A stretch of DNA of 64,000 bases. Source: Psychrobacillus glaciei (GTDB taxonomy: Bacteria > Bacillota > Bacilli > Bacillales_A > Planococcaceae). Position numbers and translations under genes: made by a program. The stretch is taken from assembly GCF_008973485.1 (NCBI RefSeq), contig NZ_CP031223.1, positions 2,232,001-2,296,000 on the forward strand, read 5' to 3'. The first letter of the stretch is position 1. Each line of letters opens with the position of its first letter. The notes under the pieces were generated by a model. It did not search any database and was not told where the DNA came from. It saw nothing but the letters and a program-made list of their open reading frames with translations. This document shows, in pieces, positions 9,148 to 18,680 of this stretch.

Positions 9148-9463
9148 ATAATTTGCTTGCTTATTTAAAAAGGAAAATCATTGACGTTCTTATCGTGAAC
9201 AATAAACGCTTCTTTAAAACCGAATTTATCCTACACAATTGTTGTGAAAATACGTATATAGATATCTTTTATATTAATATTATTTTCTGTATCATCATAT
9301 AAATTATATTTCCAAATTTTCCTTAATAACATTAGTAAAATCAAAAGGCATTATCACAAGCATATCCTGAAAAGAAATGTTTGCAATAATGCCCTTATGG
9401 AATCCGGCATTGATACAATTTATTTTTCATTCTCATTTTATAAGACTATATTATATAAGCTCT
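9148..9463. other. Intergenic, nothing recognised
   Basis: About 315 AT-rich bases between the thiamine operon terminator and the 3' end of the convergent phosphatase gene. No coding region, hairpin with T tract or repeat was seen. Confidence 0.4.
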
Positions 9464-11047
9464 TTACGATTGCCTTGTAATCGCAACTACGGATGGCCTT
9501 GGAATATCGCCAAATGGCCACCTGCTAGTGGGATTATTAACATCCACACTCTCTTCACCTGGATGCTGGACTGACATAAAAAGTGTTTCACCATCAGGAG
9601 CCAGCCATGTCCCAGTTAACTCAGCCTGAACTGGCGCAGATGCAAATTGCATTGCTTTACCACGATAAGGCCCCTCTGTTGGAATCATATATAAACCGTT
9701 GTTACGGAATGGTCTATAAGCTCCTTTATTGATCTTATCGGAAGCGATATCTGTACAGACCCATAAATTCCCTACTTGGTCAAACATCAAGTTATCTGGA
9801 CAGGCAAAACCACTTTGCGGACCTCCAGCTATGAAAATTTCATATGCAAACGAGGTACTCTCATGGTTATTGTTTTCTGGGAACATTCGAAATATCTGCC
9901 CGTAATAGTTTCCGTGCGCTATATTATTTGTAAAAGCAATAAAAACGGAGCCATCCCGTGGATGAATTTCAATATCCTCGGGACGATCCAAAGGAGTTCC
10001 ACCTATAAGCTTTGCAGCATCACGCGTGTTGACCAACACTTCCCCCTGTGTTTTGAATTTCTCTCTTAACTTAGGTGTTTTATTAAGATCAAGAGGAATC
10101 CACTTATTTGCCCCCATATCCGCCACAAATAATGTACCATTTTCAAGAAGACTACTATTTCGCTTCCCTAGTTCGGGATTATAGACGTCATCACTTACAA
10201 ATTTGTAAATGCACTGATCATTGGTATCATCCCCACTGTAAACAACAATCCGGCCAGATTCCCCAAGTGTCATCACTGCATTCTCATGCGCGAACCTACC
10301 GAGCATTGAATGTTTTTTGGGGGTCGATTTAGGATCATAAGGGTCGATTTCAACCACCCATCCATAATGAGTAGAATTTAACGCTGGAACTCCTGGGGTT
10401 TCCGACCAATCCTGCACTATTTCTGCATAATTCTCTTCTCCAGAAAAAGCCGTATTCCAAAGTGTTTTTCCACCTGAACAGTTAGCAAATGTCCCAATGA
10501 CTTGAGTTACCCCACCTACTGCTCCATCCCCTTTCGCTGGTCCGGTTAAATCGATTGGCGTATTGGCAGTAATTCTTCGATTATACGGAGAACCTTTGAC
10601 TATTGACCATATACCATCTATTCCTTTACGGATGTGAATGACGGATCCGCCAAGGTTATATTTTTCCTCAGCAATTTGCTGTGCCGTCCTTTTTGCGCCG
10701 TCTGGTTCTTCCTTGTATTCACTGACATAAATACTAAGATTTCCAATATACTCATGATTGACCCAAAGGAGCCCTTCATTTGGGTCACTTCCAAAGTAAC
10801 AGGTGAAATCATTATTAAATCCGAATTTTTCACCATTCCCTAAATCCTGTCCCCAAGTTGCTACAATATCGTACTTGTAGCCTATAGGAAGAATAAGTTG
10901 ATCCAGGTTTGAATGTTCGATTGGATTAAAATATGAGAACCTGGTCCCATACGGCTTTCTTAAACCCTGTACCTGCGAAACGTAAGGATAATGTTCATAC
11001 CTATTCCTGACATACTGTTGATAATAGGGTTTGTAATAATATGTCAA
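9464..11047 (-). CDS. PhoX-like phosphatase (DUF839)
   Basis: A 527-residue six-bladed beta-propeller protein of the PhoX family, calcium/iron-dependent alkaline phosphatases. Family marks include GLLWVNHEYIGN, RFAHENAVM, VVYSGDDTNDQCIYKFV, LDRPEDIEIHPRDGSVFIAFTNN, GFACPDNLMFD and MSVQHPGEES. Classical PhoX has a twin-arginine signal; here the N-terminus (TYYYKPYYQQYVRNRYEHYP) has no signal peptide or twin arginine, so location is uncertain. The start is TTG at 11047 with AAGGGAG 7 bases upstream. It is monocistronic. Family is confident, true substrate is not. Confidence 0.85.
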   Translation of the reverse strand: MTYYYKPYYQQYVRNRYEHYPYVSQVQGLRKPYGTRFSYFNPIEHSNLDQLILPIGYKYDIVATWGQDLGNGEKFGFNNDFTCYFGSDPNEGLLWVNHEYIGNLSIYVSEYKEEPDGAKRTAQQIAEEKYNLGGSVIHIRKGIDGIWSIVKGSPYNRRITANTPIDLTGPAKGDGAVGGVTQVIGTFANCSGGKTLWNTAFSGEENYAEIVQDWSETPGVPALNSTHYGWVVEIDPYDPKSTPKKHSMLGRFAHENAVMTLGESGRIVVYSGDDTNDQCIYKFVSDDVYNPELGKRNSSLLENGTLFVADMGANKWIPLDLNKTPKLREKFKTQGEVLVNTRDAAKLIGGTPLDRPEDIEIHPRDGSVFIAFTNNIAHGNYYGQIFRMFPENNNHESTSFAYEIFIAGGPQSGFACPDNLMFDQVGNLWVCTDIASDKINKGAYRPFRNNGLYMIPTEGPYRGKAMQFASAPVQAELTGTWLAPDGETLFMSVQHPGEESVDVNNPTSRWPFGDIPRPSVVAITRQS

Positions 11048-11180
11048 AACAAAACTCCCTTTCTCAAAATACTTATAAGTAATCGATTATATATATGAAC
11101 AAAAACAATATTTTAGCAGTAGATTCTTACACTTTGAATTGACAAAAGGACCTAAAAAGTTAATCGCATACCAATTGGAC

Positions 11181-11474
11181 TTATTTAACACAACTTATGC
11201 TTTGGTTAATTTCGTAGATACTTATTGTGCCAGTAATTTCATAAGTATCTTTAAAAACAACAAACGGTAATGCCTTTATTTGATTGCGAAGTTGAATATT
11301 TTTTGACACATGTTTTTCCATTTCAATTTCCGATTTAATTTTACCAAACATATATGCCCAAACTTTAGGGGAGCTAATAGAAAATAAATATCTTGCAATC
11401 TCTTGTTGTAAAGGTCTGAGTATGATGCTTTCACTCTCTACGACAGGTGTTTCAATAGACACTAACTTACTCAA
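11181..11474 (-). pseudogene. N-terminal fragment of a GNAT (RimJ/RimL-type) acetyltransferase
   Basis: 97 residues with the start of a RimJ/RimL-like acetyltransferase (SESIILRPLQQEIARYLF, then ALPFVVFKDTYEITGTISIYEIN). Full-length relatives have about 170-190 residues and carry the acetyl-CoA signature RGxGxA, which is missing here because the frame ends directly after the first core strands. The DNA downstream shows no continuation. The possible start is a TTG at 11474 with only a weak AGAGAG site. Most likely a truncated, inactive gene. Confidence 0.6.
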
Positions 11475-12154
11475 ATATGCTCTCTTTAATTAAAATAAAA
11501 TTTCACTAAAATATTCTCTTTATACTTCTATTTCAACAAAAATTATAACGATTCCTTCCTCAACTAAACTGCGTCGTTAGTTAAATAAGTTCTACAAAAC
11601 CTCTAAATTCAAGTTCAACTCGAATGAAAACAACTTTAACTTTATTTATTCCATCTAATTTGATCTATTTTAAGTCGTTTTTGCGTTAATCCTTCTTTCC
11701 TTAACTATAGGAGAAAATAAAAAAAACCAAAAACCTGTCATATAAGGGTTCTGGCTATTTTAAATAAAGCTGGTTATTTGAGTTAATACAAATTTCGTTT
11801 GATAGAATACATCATGCTTTTAGCTTTCCAAAAGTCTTATCAACTTTCGAGCCTTAAAAACTTAAACATTTCTTACACAACATCATTAAATATAGAACTG
11901 TTAATAAAGGTTCTTCCACTAAAGAAAGAAGTATTAAAGACATTGTTCTGTTCTTTGATACTTCAATAAAAAAACCAAACCAGTGATTACTTTTGGTACG
12001 GTTCGCTCTAGTGGATCTAAATGAAGTTTTTATTCATAAACGTATAAATAACAAATCAATAGCGTATTAAACTTTCCAAATAACTTTTCAACTTAGGAAT
12101 TATTTCTAATTAAAGGAGTGTATTTTAGATTTACGAATCAAACCAGCACTAAAT
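11475..12154. other. 680-base intergenic region with a decayed repeat
   Basis: This stretch holds the repeat at 11596-11697, listed separately, and otherwise AT-rich DNA. A weak hairpin (AACC...GGTT followed on the minus strand by T-rich sequence) is present near 11730-11755. No intact gene is visible. Confidence 0.4.
11596..11697 (-). repeat. Dispersed repeat, copy A (decayed coding remnant)
   Basis: Read on the minus strand it contains AACGCAAAAACGACTTAAAAT and then the frame VVFIRVELEFRGFVELI ending in TAA. The segment at 35643-35723 has the same order, with AACGCAAAAACGACTGAAAAT and a parallel peptide VFKRIEPEFTGFEE. Copy A has about 22 extra bases in the middle. Both look like the 3' end of the same unknown gene or element, diverged and broken. 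Confidence 0.55.
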
Positions 12155-12796
12155 TTAACCTTCTAACGGGGAATAACCGAGCCTACTTAATGCTAATGCC
12201 ATTTGATAATACCCCTCACCATTAGGATGAACCCCCCCTTTTGATAATAAAGCTTTTTCATTCCCCTTAAATACGCTATAGAGATCCGCTACTTTAACAT
12301 TCATTTCCAGACCAAAACGGTTAATTAATGAATTAAACGCTTTAATCCCCTCATCTGCTATTGGTATATCGGGAAATGGATTATATAAATTCGTTAACCT
12401 TAAAATGTATTGATCTTGTTTGTCTAACTGGCGGATTCTTTCTACTATTTTTGAGTAATTATTCTGGGATTGATTAATAGCATGCGATACACTTTCTTCG
12501 TTTTTATTTATTAAAAATTCTTTTGCAGCATTTATTAAGTCATCTCCGCCAGCCGTTATAGTGATAATATCTGCACAATTTACAGCCTCTGTAACAATCG
12601 GGAAATGAAGCGTTCTTAAAACATCCTCCGTTGTTGCACCTGACCTTGCGTATTTTTGATATAAAATAGACTTTTTTAAAATTTGCTGACTCATGCCTCT
12701 ATAATATTCAACAAATCCTCGGTCCAAAAAAGGAACACCAATACCAACAGTAAGGGAATCACCGATCGCCAGATAACGTAAAGGATTGAAATCCAT
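12155..12796 (-). CDS. SGNH/GDSL hydrolase (esterase)
   Basis: A 213-residue SGNH-family lipase/esterase. Block I is YLAIGDSLTVG with the nucleophile Ser near residue 14, the block III asparagine position is in ITITAGGDDL (GGDD in place of GxND), and block V is KGGVHPNGEGYYQ with the catalytic His. In most members block V is DxxH; here the aspartate position is glycine. No signal peptide is visible, so an intracellular enzyme. GAGGTG lies 6 bases before the ATG. The natural substrate is unknown. Confidence 0.85.
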   Translation of the reverse strand: MDFNPLRYLAIGDSLTVGIGVPFLDRGFVEYYRGMSQQILKKSILYQKYARSGATTEDVLRTLHFPIVTEAVNCADIITITAGGDDLINAAKEFLINKNEESVSHAINQSQNNYSKIVERIRQLDKQDQYILRLTNLYNPFPDIPIADEGIKAFNSLINRFGLEMNVKVADLYSVFKGNEKALLSKGGVHPNGEGYYQMALALSRLGYSPLEG

Positions 12797-12888
12797 ATTT
12801 CACCTCAAATGATTAGTTATATACTTATAGTATTCAAATCAGTTACGATACGTAACTATAGGGTTGTCATTTAGCTATTCATGAAGGA

Positions 12889-12929
12889 AAACACCTCCTT
12901 TGGATAAGGTTATCTAAAGTGGTGTTTTT
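12889..12929. terminator. Long hairpin with T tract
   Basis: AACACC-TC-CTTTGGATAA pairs with TTATCTAAAG-TG-GTGTT around a GG loop, giving about 16 pairs, followed by TTTT on the plus strand and flanked by A on the other. It lies upstream of the SGNH hydrolase start, so it more likely ends transcripts arriving from the right on the minus strand or reading in from the left. Confidence 0.75.
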
Positions 12930-13590
12930 ATAGTGATAGAAAAGGCAAAATAATGAACTGTTTATTGAAAATAGAGTTGTTCCGTTAAAGGGACAGGATT
13001 TTGAGGACTATTTTCAGCCAATTGATTATTCAAGATTGAATATATTATTATTGAGATTGTGAATATTTACACTTAAATTAATTGGCAGTTTAGCTAAACA
13101 AGAAGGATTTTAGTACTTCATAAAAAATATTAATCAGTTAAAAGGTATATGGAGGTGCAAGAATGAATAAAATAGGATGGATTTATTTGGGAGTTTCTGA
13201 CTGTCTTGCTCTATAGGATTCTTCCCTTTTTGCTCAAAGTTAAGGATACTACAATGCACACTAGATACGCCGAAAAAAGCCGCAAGAGAGAACAGTGGAG
13301 GAACTGAAATAACCCTTACTGATTCCAAACGGAAAAGAGCAATTTTGTTCTTAAAGAAGTCATCCTTGTATGTGATGGGTCAAAGACAGTTGACACTCAG
13401 CAACATAATAGAGTGCTCTTTTTCTTACAAGACCTCGAACATAATCCAAATAGAAATGTTGTCCTTAATTGAAGATGAGAAAAGAAGGGCTCCCTTTTCT
13501 GTTAAAAAATCTATCACAAAACCGATTGTAAGTTAATAAAATACATACATAGTTCGTTTTTTAACGAAAGATAAGAGGTGATGAAATTTA
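12930..13590. other. 660-base region with debris of a plus-strand gene
   Basis: An excellent ribosome site (GGAGGTGCAAGA) precedes an ATG at 13163, but the frame stops after 17 codons (MNKIGWIYLGVSDCLAL). Further on, plus-strand frames around 13340-13460 again read protein-like (ending in a stretch such as VILVCDGSKTVDTQQHNRVLF), in shifted frames. I read this as a decayed gene of unknown type; the exact limits and product cannot be given. The final bases hold the ribosome site of the cupin gene. Confidence 0.35.
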
Positions 13591-14112
13591 ATGTTTAAAT
13601 ATATGGACTATACATCTCCATCAACTCAATACACATTTGACGTTAATAAAAACCCCTTGTTCGTAAAAGATAAGCAAAATTATATAAACATATTAAGTAT
13701 TGATCATTTGAATACACTTGATAATGTGTCTTTGTTAGATATTTTTCTTAGTAAGAATAATGTTGTAGAACCACACTATCATCAAAATGCAGCCGAACTC
13801 GTTTATTGTATATCTGGAGCTGCTATTGTATCGGTGTTAAATCCATTTACAAACCAACTTCTAAGTTACTATATTACACCAGGTCAAGTGGCAAACATTC
13901 CACAAGGCTGGTGGCATTATGAAGTAGCTACTGTTGATAACACTCATCTTTTGGCAATTTTTAATGCCCCTACTCCTCAAGTAATTTTGGGTTCTAACGT
14001 ATTAAAATTTACACCTTCAAATATTATGTCGTATACCTATGGTATGAATGAAAATCAGTGGAAACAGGTAACTGCGTCTGTAAAACCCAACACTTATATA
14101 GGACCTACCTAA
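13591..14112 (+). CDS. Cupin domain protein, oxalate-decarboxylase-like single cupin
   Basis: A 173-residue single-domain cupin. Motif 1 is PHYHQNAAELVYCISG (two His and the Glu of the metal site), motif 2 is PGQVANIPQGWWHYEVA with the third His. The spacing and the AAELVY/IPQG.PHY pattern resemble half of the bicupin oxalate decarboxylases found in Bacillus, including the spore-associated OxdD, so a manganese or iron site is likely. Activity cannot be deduced. AAGAGGTGATG lies 7 bases before the ATG. Own terminator follows. Confidence 0.82.
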   Translation: MFKYMDYTSPSTQYTFDVNKNPLFVKDKQNYINILSIDHLNTLDNVSLLDIFLSKNNVVEPHYHQNAAELVYCISGAAIVSVLNPFTNQLLSYYITPGQVANIPQGWWHYEVATVDNTHLLAIFNAPTPQVILGSNVLKFTPSNIMSYTYGMNENQWKQVTASVKPNTYIGPT

Positions 14113-14152
14113 TAATATCGTTATAGAAGGCAGACAGTATGCCTTTTAAATT

Positions 14153-14183
14153 AACTGTTCCTTTTCAGGACAGTTCTTTTTTT
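14153..14183 (+). terminator. Terminator of the cupin gene
   Basis: AACTGTTCC pairs with GGACAGTT (one bulged T) around TTTTCA and is followed by CTTTTTTT. Confidence 0.85.
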
Positions 14184-14325
14184 ATTATTGATGAATACAT
14201 CGTTACGCAGTTCGTGTCAAATCCCACATAAAACCTCAACGTCTCTTATTCAACTAAACTGCCAAATTTGTTTAAGTGTAACATTTCACAATGAATTTCT
14301 GAAATCTACTTGATGTTTTGGAAAA

Positions 14326-14354
14326 AAAAAGACCATCGAATTGATGGTCTTTTT
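14326..14354 (-). terminator. Terminator of the flavin reductase gene
   Basis: AAAAAGACCATC and GATGGTCTTTTT form a perfect 12-bp stem with the loop GAATT. It works in both directions and lies 70 bases past the stop of the minus-strand reductase gene. Confidence 0.88.
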
Positions 14355-14423
14355 GAACTAACGTACCCGTTAATGGAACATCTTTTTGGTATTTACCAAG
14401 AAAATATATCGTCTCCCTTAAAT

Positions 14424-15134
14424 TTACAAATCAAATGATAAAAACTCAGACCGTGCCTGTTCATGCTTGTCGAGCATAATCTGTTCCGGCTTGATGCCCT
14501 GCTCACGCAGTACTTCAATGTTCTGCACGAGGAATTCATCGCTACCGACAACATAGAAGAGTCCATCCTTGTCTGCAGCAAGATTCTTCACTTCTTCATA
14601 GTAATCTTTACGGTTATCGACGTACTGTGATGTGAACTTCTTGTCAGGTACGGATTCAAAAATATTAGTGAATAAGAAATCTTTTGATGAGTCGATGTTT
14701 AGGGAATGAATTTGATTGACTTTGTCAGCACGTTCGAAATAATCAAGTACCAGCGGTCTGAAAGTTGCCAGGCCGACACCTGATGACAGCAGGTAAACAT
14801 TTTTGTCTTCTCTTTTTAGCGGTACATTCGAATGAGTTTTAAATATTGCAACTTCATTACCTACCTCAAGATTGCTTAAAACCGTTTTAAACTCAGAGCA
14901 CTGCTTTCTGATGCGTGTTGTGATACCGATTGAATTTTCGTGCGGTAAAGTGGAGATTGACATGTGACGAATAAGGCCGCGGTTTGGTTTATCTCCGTTA
15001 TTAAAACCTTCCAGTGCGAAGTGGGTGTGGGAACCTTCTTCCCATGTAAAGTCTTTCGGACAGTCGAGCATGTACGTTTTAACCTCAGGAGTTTCTTCAA
15101 TAATCTTATTTATTTTAGTCCAGAATATTTGCAT
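14424..15134 (-). CDS. FAD-binding ferredoxin reductase-like oxidoreductase
   Basis: A 236-residue protein of the ferredoxin-NADP reductase superfamily. The FAD-binding motif is RHMSISTLP (RxxS, about residues 56-64), GITTRIR follows, the NAD(P)-binding loop is LLSSGVGLATFRPL (about 113-126), and the C-terminal region GLFYVVGSDEFLVQNIEVLREQGI is the usual nucleotide-binding end. No iron-sulfur or other domain is attached, so a separate electron acceptor is expected. AAGGAGAATATATA precedes the ATG. The partner is unknown and the gene is monocistronic. Confidence 0.82.
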   Translation of the reverse strand: MQIFWTKINKIIEETPEVKTYMLDCPKDFTWEEGSHTHFALEGFNNGDKPNRGLIRHMSISTLPHENSIGITTRIRKQCSEFKTVLSNLEVGNEVAIFKTHSNVPLKREDKNVYLLSSGVGLATFRPLVLDYFERADKVNQIHSLNIDSSKDFLFTNIFESVPDKKFTSQYVDNRKDYYEEVKNLAADKDGLFYVVGSDEFLVQNIEVLREQGIKPEQIMLDKHEQARSEFLSFDL

Positions 15135-15231
15135 TATATATTCTCCTTACTCAATTATATTTATCTGTTACTAATCTAGTATACAATGAGTGATAACTAT
15201 TCTCAATTAAATCGTCCTTATAAATAATAGA

Positions 15232-15259
15232 GGTGCCAATTCTATTCTAGAATGGCACC
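15232..15259 (-). terminator. Hairpin between MsrA and reductase genes
   Basis: GGTGCCA-A-TTCTA pairs with TAGAA-TGGCACC around a three-base loop with one bulge. It lies downstream of the minus-strand msrA gene, but lacks a clear T tract, so termination is only likely. Confidence 0.5.
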
Positions 15260-15345
15260 CTATTGGGGAGTGTCAATATTTATGTGTACATGACAATCCA
15301 GCCTTTTCATAGTGACTGTCACTTATCATCTTTTAATATTCTTCT

Positions 15346-15816
15346 TTACTTATACCTACTTAGTATTTTTTCTGGAATATGACAATAATCATTTGGACAT
15401 CTAGCTAACCTATCTTGATGTTCTTCTGCACTTCTCACATAGTTTGTAAGAGGTAATACTTCAATAACTATAAGGTCATAATCATTTCTCTCACTAAGAA
15501 ACGCCTTCGCCTCTTTTAAGTGTTCAGGCTTTTCGCTATATACTCCTGTTCTATATTTCTCGCCAACATCCTGTCCTTGTTTATTCAAACTGTATGGATC
15601 AATGATTTCAAATAAATATCCCATTAATTCCCTGATTGTTACAACTGTCGGATCAAATCCTGTTTTTACACTTTCGGCGTAACCATCATAATCACCTTCA
15701 AGTGTATGACTTGTTCCATTAGCTCTTCCTGCTTCTGTAAACTTAACTCCAGGTAAAGTTTTTATAAAAGCTTGTACTCCCCATAAACAACCACCTGCAA
15801 AATATACTACTTCCAT
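15346..15816 (-). CDS. msrA: Peptide-methionine (S)-S-oxide reductase MsrA
   Basis: A 156-residue MsrA that repairs oxidised methionine. The catalytic motif is GGCLWG with Cys10 (GCFWG in most members, so Phe is replaced by Leu), followed by GYAESVKTGFDP, DPYSLNKQGQDVGEKYRTGVY and a C-terminal CPNDYC pair that could serve as recycling cysteines. It is shorter than the usual 170-180 residues, mainly at the N-terminus. AGAGGAGAG precedes the ATG. It stands alone without msrB. Confidence 0.88.
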   Translation of the reverse strand: MEVVYFAGGCLWGVQAFIKTLPGVKFTEAGRANGTSHTLEGDYDGYAESVKTGFDPTVVTIRELMGYLFEIIDPYSLNKQGQDVGEKYRTGVYSEKPEHLKEAKAFLSERNDYDLIVIEVLPLTNYVRSAEEHQDRLARCPNDYCHIPEKILSRYK

Positions 15817-16134
15817 ATTAACTCTCCTCTTTGTTTAAAAAACCAAAAAATTCATTCCAAGTAAATAGATGGAAAAAACTGTAGTTACTAAGTCTACTAC
15901 ACATTAAAATAATGACAAATTTTCTTATTCCACATTATTGCCCGATTGTTGAATACCGCTCTTACTGAATATTCACTATTACATACAACCAGTATATCAT
16001 CTGCAATTTAGTATTACAGTGTTATCCATTCCAACCAATCATATAAAATAGTCCTAAGGATATCAAAGTGTTCATTAATCACTTATACAAATTCTATGAT
16101 TAATTTAATAGTAATTATAATAGGGTTTTTTAGT
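15817..16134. other. Intergenic before the first IS6-type element
   Basis: About 320 AT-rich bases with the msrA ribosome site and promoter. No other gene or structure seen. Confidence 0.4.
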
Positions 16135-16991
16135 GTTCTGGTGCAAATATAATTTGTTAAAAAAATCGCACCTCATTATCCTTCTTATCTGTGAATTATG
16201 ATACTATGCCAAATAATTTATGTATGAATTCAATCTCGCTTTTGACAGACTTCACCCTTTGTTGAAGTTGTCCCTTTTTGAACATATGCATTACTTCTAT
16301 ACCACAGATAATCTGGTTGGCTGTTCGAAACGTTTATAACCCTAACATAGAACGGACTCGCTTCTTGATAAAGAGGTGATCTTGCTCACGTTATTATTCA
16401 AGTACTTCTGTTGACGGATTTGCATACCCTCTGGTATGCTTTTCTCCTTTTTCAACTGTTCTATTGCTATCGGATAAGCTGGATTCTTATCAACTGTGAT
16501 AATACGTGGCATAGACACATGATTAGAACGCAAAGCTTTCTTGTGGAAATCCTTTGCAGCCTGTTTATCTCTTGTTTTACTCAAATAAAATTCAATTGTA
16601 TTCCCTTGAGAATCGACTGCACGATACAGATACATCCATTTCCCTTTTACTTTGATGTATGTTTCATCGACTCTCCATGAATCGTTTGTTCGCTTCAGAT
16701 ACGGCCCTATTCTTGTATCTAATTCAGGTCCATATTGATGAACCCAACGCATAATCGTTGTATGAGCCATCACTCCCCCCCGTTCTTCCATCATTTAAAC
16801 CAGGTTACGGAAACAAAAGTTGTACCGTAGATACCATCTCATTGTTAACAAAATAATTTCAAGCTGAAAATGTTTCCTCTTGAATGGTTGTTCCTTTTCA
16901 ATAGTAATCACTCACCTTTTTAAGTAATAATGTTACTATTCCAACACTTTAGAGGTGAATTGCAGTTGGATAGATATTTTTGCACCAGAAC
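16135..16991 (-). mobile_element. IS6-family insertion sequence, decayed copy 1
   Basis: An 857-base element bounded by terminal inverted repeats GTTCTGGTGCAAATAT (left) and ATATTTTTGCACCAGAAC (right, complementary). The size and the transposase inside match the IS6/IS240 family. No matching 8-base target duplication was found next to the ends, consistent with age or with the replicative, cointegrate-type movement of this family. A second, shorter copy in the same orientation lies at 21142-21849. Confidence 0.88.
16196..16902 (-). pseudogene. IS6-family transposase, inactivated
   Basis: Translation of the minus strand gives an almost complete IS6 transposase: EQPFKRKHFQLEIILLTMRWYLRYN, MAHTTIMRWVHQYGPELD, DSWRVDETYIKVKGKWMYLYRAVD (first catalytic Asp in VDETY), RIITVDKNPAYP (second Asp) and EQDHLFIKKRVRSMLG (Glu). 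Lesions: the start codon is ATT instead of ATG, a TAA follows CFRNLV, a frameshift lies before EQDH and a TAA follows MLGL. The longest intact piece is 16342-16794. It cannot make transposase. Confidence 0.88.
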
Positions 16992-17820
16992 CGCTCCATT
17001 ATTATTACAGCTAGCACAGAAGTATAGTTTGACGAATTTCATTAATATCTAAAATAAAGATTAAGAGAACTCAAAAAAAGATACAACCTTTCCTTAAAGT
17101 AGTATCACTCTTTCATTTCCCTTTTGGTTTCACTCATTTCTTAATGAGCTACAAGAAAAGTTTAATATATTTGCAGTGTCACAAGGCGAGAGTTAGATAG
17201 GGGGGATTTCCCGATAGTTTAATAATGATGAATGAAGAATCCAAGCTAATTACTAATAGCATTCGGAAACGAAATATTTCCTAGGAAAGCGCAGAACACA
17301 CCATAATTCGACACCAATCTGCCATGTATAAATAAGGTTAATTCATTCAAGTTCATGTCTGTGAAGGCTTCAAATAGGACTCTGGTTTTCTTGACCTTCA
17401 AGTTCAGTTGTATAATGTTGTGGGAGATAAGCCTTCTGTTGTTTGTACTAGACTTTTAAATGTTGTGCTTTTACAGAGTAAAATTTATTCATTAATTTCC
17501 ATCAAAGTATAAATTATAGTACAACTTGATATCGGCAAATCCGGTTTGACTTAGAGGAATCTACGCTGAAGCAATTTTTGAACATCTCTGACTTTGCCAT
17601 TTTGTGCTTTTTTCACTAGGTTGTTGATTTGGTTCATCCTTTGAATAAATAGGGAGGGTCAAAGGTCATGAAATGCAAGCAAACTCATGATGAGGCACGG
17701 TGATAGTTTGCTATATGTGTGATTATGGCTAACTTATAATATTAATTAATTTTCATCCATTCAGATTTGTTTTAAGTTTCCTGATTGAGCCACATAAAGG
17801 CACAGTCCCTTTGTGCAATA
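16992..17820. other. 830 bases without an intact gene
   Basis: Between the first IS6-type element and the SDR gene. A minus-strand frame of about 50 codons ending at a stop at 17246 (with stretches such as LFEAFTDMNLNELTLFIHG) looks protein-like but has no start and no recognised family, so it is probably gene debris. No other feature was found. Confidence 0.35.
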
Positions 17821-17853
17821 AAAAAATGGATCAAGCGTCATGCCTGATCCACT
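17821..17853 (-). terminator. Terminator of the SDR gene
   Basis: On the minus strand TGGATCA pairs with TGATCCA around a short GC-containing loop, followed by TTTTTTT. It lies 33 bases downstream of the SDR stop codon. Confidence 0.85.
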
Positions 17854-17885
17854 CTTTATATAAATACGTTTAAAATCTGCGAAAA

Positions 17886-18659
17886 TTATTGTTGCATTTT
17901 ACCTGCAGTAAAACCGCCATCAACTGCAAGTGTTACACCGCTAATTGATTTTGCAAGGTCTGAGCACAGGAATACAACAGCATTTGCTTGATCTTCTGCT
18001 GTAGACATTTTTCCAGCTGGAAGCGATGCAAGTACTGCTTCGTATTGTTCTGGTTTTGTTTTTGCCCAATATTCAATTGCAGGTGTAACAGTTGCACCTG
18101 GTGCAATAGAATTAATAGTAATGCCTTTTTGACCATATTCCAATGCAACTGATTTAGTTAAACCAGCGATTGCATGTTTAGATGCAGTATATGGAGCCAT
18201 GTTTGGTGAACCTTCAATGCCAGCACCTGATGCTGTATTGACAATTGCACCGCCACCTGTTTTCAGCATTGCATTGATTTGATGCTTGATGCAGTAAAAA
18301 GTACCATACAGATTTACTTTTAGTGTAATATCCCAATCTTTAGAATCCATTTCAGCGATTGGTTTAAGACCTTTGTTAATACCAGCATTGTTATGTGCAA
18401 AGTCAAGTTTGCCAAATGTTTCAACTGTTTTATTTACAAGTTCGATTACTTGCTCCTCATCACTTACATCACATTTGAAAAAGGCTGCTTCGCCGCCGTT
18501 ATCTTTGATAATTTGTACAGTTTCTTGTCCTGATTGTTCGCTTACATCAGAAACCATTACCTTTGCGCCTGCTTTTGCTAATGCAACTGCTGCTGCTCTA
18601 CCGATTCCCGACCCCGATGCTGTGACTAATCCTGCTTTTCCTTCCATAATTCCTACCAT
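17886..18659 (-). CDS. Short-chain dehydrogenase/reductase
   Basis: A 258-residue classical SDR. The cofactor loop is VTASGSGIGRA (the usual TGxxxGxG with Ala in the second position), NNAG is at about residue 92, and the catalytic Ser, Tyr and Lys lie in VNTASGAGIEG and APYTASKHA. The C-terminus GVTLAVDGGFTAG is standard. An aspartate after strand two (VMVSDVSE) suggests NAD(H) preference. ATG at 18659 has AAAGGAGTG 6 bases upstream; the frame extends 30 codons further without a site. Substrate unknown. It lies between two IS6-type elements. Confidence 0.88.
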   Translation of the reverse strand: MVGIMEGKAGLVTASGSGIGRAAAVALAKAGAKVMVSDVSEQSGQETVQIIKDNGGEAAFFKCDVSDEEQVIELVNKTVETFGKLDFAHNNAGINKGLKPIAEMDSKDWDITLKVNLYGTFYCIKHQINAMLKTGGGAIVNTASGAGIEGSPNMAPYTASKHAIAGLTKSVALEYGQKGITINSIAPGATVTPAIEYWAKTKPEQYEAVLASLPAGKMSTAEDQANAVVFLCSDLAKSISGVTLAVDGGFTAGKMQQ

Positions 18660-18680
18660 TAAAAACACTCCTTTTATCAT

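Noticed and set aside
11181-11474. GNAT fragment as a functional small acetyltransferase
   Set aside because: The acetyl-CoA binding motif is absent; only the first strands remain.
16127-16999. 8-base target-site duplication around IS6-type copy 1
   Set aside because: The bases next to the two ends do not match.
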